From contig CAZYWA010000543.1 of NCBI GenBank assembly GCA_964650975.1, positions 1-5,396 on the forward strand: a stretch of DNA of 5,396 nt, in the 5' to 3' direction. The notes beneath the pieces were generated by a model, which saw nothing but the letters and a program-made list of their open reading frames with translations, did no database searches and was not told the origin of the DNA. The position numbers were made by a program, and so were the translations under genes. Source of the DNA: CAZYWA01 sp964650975 [NCBI: uncultured bacterium]. GTDB taxonomy: Bacteria; JADJOY01. Position 1 is the first letter of the stretch. Each line of letters opens with the position of its first letter. This document shows, in pieces, positions 1 through 5,396 of the stretch.

Positions 1-610
1 CCTCCAGATCCTCGACACCGCCCAGCACGTCGAGCCCCTCGGCCACCAGCTCCCCGGAATCGGCCAGGCAGCCGACGATCTGGTAACCGCGGGCCGGATG
101 CGCCTCCACCGACGACACCAGCTCGCGGGCCTGGGCGCCGGCGCCCACCACCAGCACGTAGCGCTGATTGAAGCGCCGGATGCGGATCAGCGCGAGGACC
201 CGGCTCACCACCACTCGCTCCGCGGTGAGCGCCACCACACCGACCGCCACGAAGGTGAGGATCAGGCTGCGGCTCACCCCGTGATCCTTGAGCGCGAAGA
301 TGGTGAAGCCCAGGATCGCCGCGACGATGATCCCGGATCGCACCACCGTCCACACCTGCGACGCGAACGACGACGAACGGTACGAGTAGTACCCGCTGGT
401 CACGTGCAGCACGATCACCCAGGTGATGGTCGCGGTGATCATCACCCAGCGGTAGGCCGTGAACGGCAAGAGCGCCGGGACGCGCGGTGCCAGGAACTCG
501 AGGCGAATGGTGTTCTGGGTGGCGTAGACCCAGGCGAACACCAGGCCCAGGAGCAGCGCGTCGAGCACCATGTGGGCGCCGCGCAGCAGCGACTCGTGCT
601 CTTTGATCAC
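1..610 (-). CDS. Polyprenyl-phosphate sugar-1-phosphate transferase, N-terminal part (cut by left edge)
   Basis: Proteins of this family (WcaJ/PssY-like) move a sugar-1-phosphate from a nucleotide sugar onto undecaprenyl phosphate at the inner membrane, the first step of exopolysaccharide or O-antigen assembly. Only the first 203 residues are present. They show four hydrophobic segments (about residues 14-32, 52-70, 91-107, 115-135), then a Rossmann-like start YVLVVGAGAQARELV (151-165) followed by GYQIVGCLAD (175-184), the CoA-binding-like domain that precedes the catalytic domain. The catalytic C-terminal domain lies outside the window, so sugar specificity cannot be read. The GTG start at 610-608 gives IKEHESLLRGAHMVLDALL after the initiator, matching how these proteins usually begin; no good Shine-Dalgarno is visible, and the frame stays open back to a stop at 715-713. 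It is divergent from the transglycosylase gene. The family is confident; the exact start is moderately so. Confidence 0.88.
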   Translation of the reverse strand, partial: MIKEHESLLRGAHMVLDALLLGLVFAWVYATQNTIRLEFLAPRVPALLPFTAYRWVMITATITWVIVLHVTSGYYSYRSSSFASQVWTVVRSGIIVAAILGFTIFALKDHGVSRSLILTFVAVGVVALTAERVVVSRVLALIRIRRFNQRYVLVVGAGAQARELVSSVEAHPARGYQIVGCLADSGELVAEGLDVLGGVEDLE

Positions 611-629
611 GGCAGCTCGATCACGGCAG
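605..629. repeat. 11-bp direct repeat overlapping the transferase start
   Basis: The 11-mer GATCACGGCAG occurs at 605-615 and again at 619-629, separated by CTC (period 14). On the minus strand this duplicates the GTGATC start context. The outer copy would also offer a GTG (624-622), but that frame hits a stop after five codons, so only the inner GTG at 610 leads into the gene. It may be a small tandem duplication. No function is evident. Confidence 0.6.
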
Positions 630-706
630 GACGCCCGGTGAGGTCGAGAGGGGGCTGGCTCGCGGCGAGACGCGCGCGGCGGCGAGTGGAACCGCGCCGA
701 TCGGAC

Positions 707-715
707 CTTATATCA
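707..715 (-). promoter_or_regulatory. Candidate extended -10 promoter for the sugar transferase
   Basis: Read on the minus strand, 715-707 is TGATATAAG: a TG dinucleotide one base upstream of a TATAAG hexamer (5 of 6 to TATAAT), which is the extended -10 arrangement. No convincing -35 lies 16-18 bp further upstream, which extended -10 promoters tolerate. Transcription would start near 700 and leave a leader of about 90 nt before the GTG at 610. It stands out as a rare A/T stretch in very GC-rich DNA. Confidence 0.45.
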
Positions 716-872
716 CGCGCCCTCCGAGCGGGCCGATAGCGGCGCGCCGCGGGCCGTGTCGCGGTTCGCTCGCTCCCGCCGGCCGCGCGGAGGTGCGGCC
801 CGCCACACGGCGATCGAATGCGCGGTGGGGGGCGCCGCTTTCGCGGTGCCTCCGCCCCTTTTCAGGGTGGTT

Positions 873-901
873 TTGACTCGGATCGGAAGCGTTGGTACGT
901 T
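873..901 (+). promoter_or_regulatory. Candidate sigma70-type promoter for the transglycosylase
   Basis: TTGACT at 873-878 (5 of 6 to TTGACA) is followed after 17 bp by TACGTT at 896-901, which keeps the T, A and final T of the -10 consensus but only 3 of 6 overall. A start near 908 would leave a leader of about 17 nt before the GTG at 925. If the true start codon were the TTG at 892, this element could not be the promoter. Confidence 0.35.
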
Positions 902-924
902 GCTCGCTACCGCATTCACGTCCG

Positions 925-2949
925 GTGAACTTGGCCTTCTCCGTTTCGTTGTTCTCCTCTTCGCGACCGCGTGGCGGCCGTCCGGCACAGCCGTCGCGGC
1001 TGCGCGCCGTCGCTGCGCGGGCACTCCGCCGTGGCGCGACAGCGGCACTCCTCTTCGCCGGCCTCGCGACCCGGGCGCTCGCCGCCCCGCCCTCCCCGCC
1101 GGTCGATCCGGAGAAGTTCCCCCTGCCTCCGCAGCTCGAGGCGAACGTCCTTTTCTGGACCGACATCTACAGCAAATACACGAGTCACGAGGTGGTCATC
1201 CACGACAACCTCTACATGAACGTCGTCTACACCTCGCTCGACTTCTCGGAGCTCGATCGCCAGGACGTGTCCGATCGCTACAAAGACGACGTCCGCTCCG
1301 ACTCGATCCGCAAGGCGATGCACACCTACGAGGAAATCCTCCGCGACCTGGCACAAACCAGCGGGCCTCACGAGACCAGCCCCGCCGAGCGGCGGGAAGT
1401 GGAGGCGATGTTCCGCAACATCCCGGGCGGCGAGAGCAAGTACACCGCCGCGATCGATCGCATCCACTCGCAGGCCGGCCTCAAGGACCGGATGGAGGCG
1501 GCGATCCGGCGCTCGGGTCGCTACATGCCGACGCTGGAGCGGATCTTCCGCGCACGCGGTCTGCCGGTCGAGCTCACCCGGCTGCCGTTCGTGGAATCGA
1601 TGTTCCAGGACCGGGCGCGCTCCAAGGTGGGCGCCGGCGGCATCTGGCAGTTCATGCCGGGCACCGCGCGCAACTACCTGCGCATGCGCCGCGAGCTCGA
1701 CGAGCGCTGGGATCCGTTCGCCGCCAGCGACGGCGCGGCACGGCTGCTCGGCGACAACTACGACCTGTTGCAGACCTGGCCGCTGGCGCTCACCGCGTAC
1801 AACCACGGTGCGGCCGGCATGGCGCGGGCCGCCAGCCAGCTCGGCACCAAGGACCTGGGCGTGATCGCCTGGAACTACGACTCGCCGTCGTTCGGCTTCG
1901 CGTCCCGGAACTTCTACTCCGAGTTCCTGGCCGCGGTGTCGGTCTACGCAAGCCGCTCGGTCTATTTCCCGACCACCGAGCCAGATCCGCCGCTCGGGTT
2001 CGACGAGCTGGTGGTGGGCCGGCCGGTGTCGATCCGGGTGCTCGCGCAGCGAACCGCCACCGACATGGACACGCTCGAGGATCTCAATCTGGGGCTCACT
2101 CCCCAGGTGATCGCCGGACGGCTGCCGCTCCCAGCCGGATACCGGTTGCGGGTTCCCGCGGGAGCGCGCGCGACGTTCCAGACGGCTCTCAACAACACAC
2201 CGGCCGCTGGATCGACCACCGCGCAGGGACGGCCGCGCAGCCATCAGGTCGCGAAGGGCGAGACCGCGGCGGCGATCGCCTCGCGGTATGGAATCACCAC
2301 GGGATCCTTGCTGGCCGCCAACGGCCTCTCCCCGTCGGCCACGCTCAAGGCGGGCCAGCGGCTCCGCGTTCCAGCCGCGCCGGCCGACGCTGCGCTCGAC
2401 GACGACGACGATGCCGCACCGCCACCGAAGCCAGCGAGCCCTCCCGATGCGCCTCGGCTGGTCGCGAAGAGTGGCGCCGCGTCGAGCGCGCCGGCGCCGA
2501 CTCGGCCCGCCGATGCAGCAGCCGTCGCTGCGCCAGCGGTCCACGTGGTGAAGGCGGGCGACACCCTGTTCGAGATCGCAAGCGCGAACAATGTGAGTGT
2601 CACCGACCTGGAGGCCGCCAATGGCATTCGAGATGCCTCGTCGCTCCGCCCAGGCCAAACCCTAAGGTTGTCTGGCAATTTGCCAGACACGACTCGCACT
2701 TCGCCTGTCGTGCCCGAGACAGCGATCGGCTCCGCAACCGGACGCCCTCCCGCTCCGCCACCGGCCGCGCGGCCGCTGGCGGCGCCATCGTCAACTCACA
2801 AGCCGGTCACCCACAAGGTACGAAGAGGCGAGACACTCAATGAAATCGCTGCTCGTTACGGGACCACGGTAGCGGAGCTCAAGAAGGAAAACCGCTTGCG
2901 TGGGCAGCTCATTCAGCCCAACCAGGTGCTTCGAGTCCCCGCCGACTGA
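925..2949 (+). CDS. Secreted MltD-like lytic transglycosylase with LysM repeats
   Basis: This is a GH23 (SLT-type) murein lytic transglycosylase: it cleaves MurNAc-GlcNAc bonds of peptidoglycan in the periplasm, leaving anhydro-MurNAc ends. Numbered from GTG 925 (674 aa): a signal peptide with hydrophobic core about 38-48 and likely cleavage after ALA (51-53); a region with FWTDIYSKYTSHEVVIHDN (about 77-95); the catalytic domain with FVES (catalytic Glu224), VGAGGIWQFMPGTARNY and LTAYNHGAAG (289-298); a degenerate LysM-like stretch (about 368-413); then LysM repeats at about 440-484, 540-584 and 630-674. Linkers are Ala/Pro-rich, one with five Asp in a row (2398-2412). The start is uncertain: TTG 892 follows a purine-rich GGATCGGAAG, and TTG 949 is also possible. 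GTG 925 fits the promoter candidate, although all starts leave a long n-region. A 10-bp palindrome CTGAGCTCAG (2946-2955) spans the stop codon; no terminator follows. Confidence 0.93.
   Translation: MNLAFSVSLFSSSRPRGGRPAQPSRLRAVAARALRRGATAALLFAGLATRALAAPPSPPVDPEKFPLPPQLEANVLFWTDIYSKYTSHEVVIHDNLYMNVVYTSLDFSELDRQDVSDRYKDDVRSDSIRKAMHTYEEILRDLAQTSGPHETSPAERREVEAMFRNIPGGESKYTAAIDRIHSQAGLKDRMEAAIRRSGRYMPTLERIFRARGLPVELTRLPFVESMFQDRARSKVGAGGIWQFMPGTARNYLRMRRELDERWDPFAASDGAARLLGDNYDLLQTWPLALTAYNHGAAGMARAASQLGTKDLGVIAWNYDSPSFGFASRNFYSEFLAAVSVYASRSVYFPTTEPDPPLGFDELVVGRPVSIRVLAQRTATDMDTLEDLNLGLTPQVIAGRLPLPAGYRLRVPAGARATFQTALNNTPAAGSTTAQGRPRSHQVAKGETAAAIASRYGITTGSLLAANGLSPSATLKAGQRLRVPAAPADAALDDDDDAAPPPKPASPPDAPRLVAKSGAASSAPAPTRPADAAAVAAPAVHVVKAGDTLFEIASANNVSVTDLEAANGIRDASSLRPGQTLRLSGNLPDTTRTSPVVPETAIGSATGRPPAPPPAARPLAAPSSTHKPVTHKVRRGETLNEIAARYGTTVAELKKENRLRGQLIQPNQVLRVPAD
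2669..2689. repeat. Perfect inverted repeat inside the transglycosylase gene
   Basis: TGTCTGGCA (2669-2677) and TGCCAGACA (2681-2689) form a perfect 9-bp stem around the loop ATT. It falls exactly in the linker between the second and third LysM repeats, read as LRLSGNLPDTT. Codons here (CTA, AGG, TTG, TCT, AAT, TTG, CCA) are unusually A/T-rich for this gene. It could be a small inserted palindromic element or an intragenic transcript hairpin. Confidence 0.6.
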
Positions 2950-2986
2950 GCTCAGGTTTGCGCGCTAGAATTCGCCGGTCGTCGCC

Positions 2987-3016
2987 TTGACAATTCCGAA
3001 GGGGCGTCTGTAGCAT
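2987..3016 (+). promoter_or_regulatory. Sigma70-type promoter of the regulator-ferredoxin cluster
   Basis: A perfect -35 TTGACA (2987-2992) is followed after 18 bp by TAGCAT (3011-3016, 4 of 6 to TATAAT). The predicted start, near 3022-3024, lies inside the Fur-type palindrome. It leaves a leader of about 40 nt before ATG 3064. This is the best promoter match in the window and is correctly placed for the three plus-strand genes downstream. Confidence 0.65.
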
Positions 3017-3031
3017 CGAAAATCATTCTCA
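3017..3031 (+). promoter_or_regulatory. Fur/PerR-type operator at the cluster promoter
   Basis: The 15-mer CGAAAATCATTCTCA matches the Fur 7-1-7 consensus TGATAATnATTATCA at 11 of 14 positions and the PerR consensus TTATAATnATTATAA at 9 of 14. The core GAaAAT-C-ATTcTC is symmetrical at 5 of 6 pairs. It adjoins the -10 and covers the predicted transcription start, a position expected to repress. The next gene is a Fur-family regulator, so autoregulation is likely. A second small palindrome, ACAACcGTTGT (3036-3046), follows at once and may extend the site. Confidence 0.6.
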
Positions 3032-3063
3032 AAAAACAACCGTTGTCGTCGCACTTGTGTTCG

Positions 3064-4977
<1,914 letters not shown>

Positions 4978-5018
4978 GGCCGGAAGGTCAGCCGGGGCGG
5001 AGGCAGGCTGCTGAAAGA

Positions 5019-5041
5019 GCCACGCGCCCTAGGCGCGTGGC
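5019..5041. terminator. Strong hairpin after the HTH/Tudor gene
   Basis: A perfect 10-bp GC-rich stem (5019-5028 with 5032-5041) closes on a three-base loop CTA, 42 bp after the stop codon at 4977. No T-run follows on the plus strand; on the minus strand the stem is followed by TCTTTC, only weakly U-rich. Being between convergent genes it may slow or stop transcription from either side, but it is not a canonical intrinsic terminator. Confidence 0.5.
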
Positions 5042-5053
5042 GAGCAACGCGAG

Positions 5054-5080
5054 CCGACTCGGGGGTGGGGCCCCGGTCGG
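5054..5080. other. Second hairpin in the convergent region
   Basis: CCGAC (5054-5058) pairs with GTCGG (5076-5080), and GGGG (5061-5064) with CCCC (5071-5074), leaving a small internal bulge and a six-base loop. The GTCGG arm could instead pair imperfectly with CCGGAC (5088-5093), so two alternative folds exist. Function unknown; chance pairing in GC-rich DNA is possible. Confidence 0.35.
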
Positions 5081-5097
5081 ATTCCCTCCGGACGGGG

Positions 5098-5120
5098 CGG
5101 GGCGCTTGCAAAGCCCCCCG
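5098..5120. terminator. Third hairpin, just beyond the receptor gene's stop codon
   Basis: Positions 5098-5107 pair with 5111-5120 around a GCA loop, with one C-C mismatch (5103/5115). It lies 6 bp past the stop codon of the minus-strand receptor gene (5129-5127), where a terminator is expected, but has no U-tract. It may protect the 3' end or act with a termination factor. Confidence 0.4.
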
Positions 5121-5126
5121 AGGCAA

Positions 5127-5396
5127 TCACGTCGCGGGATGGCGGTCGAGCAGCTCGCGCATGTGCGAGAAGGCGCGGCGCATGCGCGAGCCCGGCGAGA
5201 GCACGTGTGCGCCGTCGACCAGGTGCACCTGCCCGGCGCGGCACGCCGGGATCTCGGCGACCTCCAGCACCTCGTCGCGGTGCTTGGTGCGGAACCGGAA
5301 GGGATCGCTGGAAAGCAGGATCAGCGATGGGCTGGCGCTCACCAGGTCGGCCACCTCGATGGGCGCGGTCGACTCGCCCTTCGACGGGAAGACGTT
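5127..5396 (-). CDS. BtuF-like helical-backbone metal/cobalamin receptor, C-terminal part (cut by right edge)
   Basis: This is the last 89 residues of a periplasmic substrate-binding protein of the helical-backbone receptor class, which delivers cobalamin, haem or iron chelates to an ABC importer. The fragment begins NVFPSKGESTAPIEVADLV and continues with PSLILLSSDPFRFRTKH, then AGQVHLVDGAHVLSPGSRM and a final helix ending LLDRHPAT. The order (acidic helix, P-x-LILL-x-S-x-PF strand, G-x-V-x-LVDG, PG-x-R) is what I expect for the C-terminal lobe of BtuF-type proteins. The N-terminal lobe, signal peptide and any permease or ATPase partners lie outside the window, so the ligand is not settled; cobalamin is the first guess. 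The gene converges on the HTH/Tudor gene with 149 bp between stop codons. Confidence 0.8.
   Translation of the reverse strand, partial: NVFPSKGESTAPIEVADLVSASPSLILLSSDPFRFRTKHRDEVLEVAEIPACRAGQVHLVDGAHVLSPGSRMRRAFSHMRELLDRHPAT

Larger units (their letters stand above)
611..924. other. Divergent intergenic region between the envelope genes
   Basis: About 310 bp separate the two divergent starts. I find no convincing gene: the open frames crossing it encode Arg/Ala/Gly/Pro-rich sequence without domains, as GC-rich DNA often does. It contains the minus-strand extended -10 (707-715), a perfect 12-bp palindrome GCGGCGCGCCGC at 739-750, and the plus-strand promoter candidate (873-901). The stretch 750-860 is extremely GC-rich and I see no further structure I can support there. 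Confidence 0.6.

Noticed and set aside
98-739. Plus-strand open frame of 213 codons at the left edge
   Set aside because: It is His/Arg/Asp-rich without domains and lies opposite the minus-strand sugar transferase, which has clear membrane segments and a Rossmann motif.
916-2658. Long open frame on the minus strand opposite the transglycosylase
   Set aside because: It mirrors the codon structure of the plus-strand gene, is Arg/Gly/His-rich and shows no domain; overlap with a well-supported gene rules it out.
756-2843. Very long open frame on the plus strand in a different frame from the transglycosylase
   Set aside because: Its translation is Arg/Pro/Ala/Gly-rich with no recognisable domain, whereas the overlapping frame encodes a clear GH23/LysM protein. 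It is a GC-rich shadow frame.
4985-5095. Possible cobalamin riboswitch on the minus strand (GGGAATCCG followed by GGGGCCCC...)
   Set aside because: Some box-like strings attracted attention next to a BtuF-like gene, but the conserved GGTG and CCACTG core is absent and the element would lie downstream of that gene, not before any coding region.

Overview
The window comes from a GC-rich bacterial chromosome with strong G/C bias at third codon positions. The gene set points to a Gram-negative-type organism: a polyprenyl-phosphate sugar transferase, an MltD-like secreted lytic transglycosylase with LysM repeats, and a BtuF-like binding protein. The transglycosylase resembles versions I associate with Myxococcota/Deltaproteobacteria and related GC-rich phyla. 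That placement is an impression, not a computed result. I see no sign of an insertion sequence, prophage, CRISPR array, tRNA or rRNA.

Left part (1-2949): two cell-envelope genes are divergently transcribed. On the minus strand, cut by the left edge, is the N-terminal half of a membrane sugar-1-phosphate transferase that starts exopolysaccharide or O-antigen synthesis. On the plus strand is a secreted GH23 lytic transglycosylase with one degenerate and three clear LysM cell-wall-binding repeats. The roughly 300 bp between them hold a candidate extended -10 promoter on the minus strand and a candidate -35/-10 promoter on the plus strand.

Middle part (2987-4977): a compact three-gene plus-strand cluster. 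It opens with a good sigma70-type promoter whose start region overlaps a Fur/PerR-type operator. The genes are a Fur-family regulator with PerR-type metal ligands, a clostridial-type 2[4Fe-4S] ferredoxin 11 bp downstream, and a 408-residue protein of no family I recognise that overlaps the ferredoxin end. The last protein has two HTH-like repeats, a basic helical middle, and a C-terminal segment closely resembling the UvrD/PcrA Tudor domain, which binds RNA polymerase in those helicases. A metal or peroxide sensor, an iron-sulfur electron carrier and a putative DNA/RNA-polymerase-binding factor under one operator is the most original content here. A redox or metal-responsive regulatory unit is inference.

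Right part (4978-5396): a 149 bp convergent intergenic region holds three GC-rich hairpins, followed by the minus-strand 3' end of a BtuF-like helical-backbone metal/cobalamin receptor cut by the right edge.
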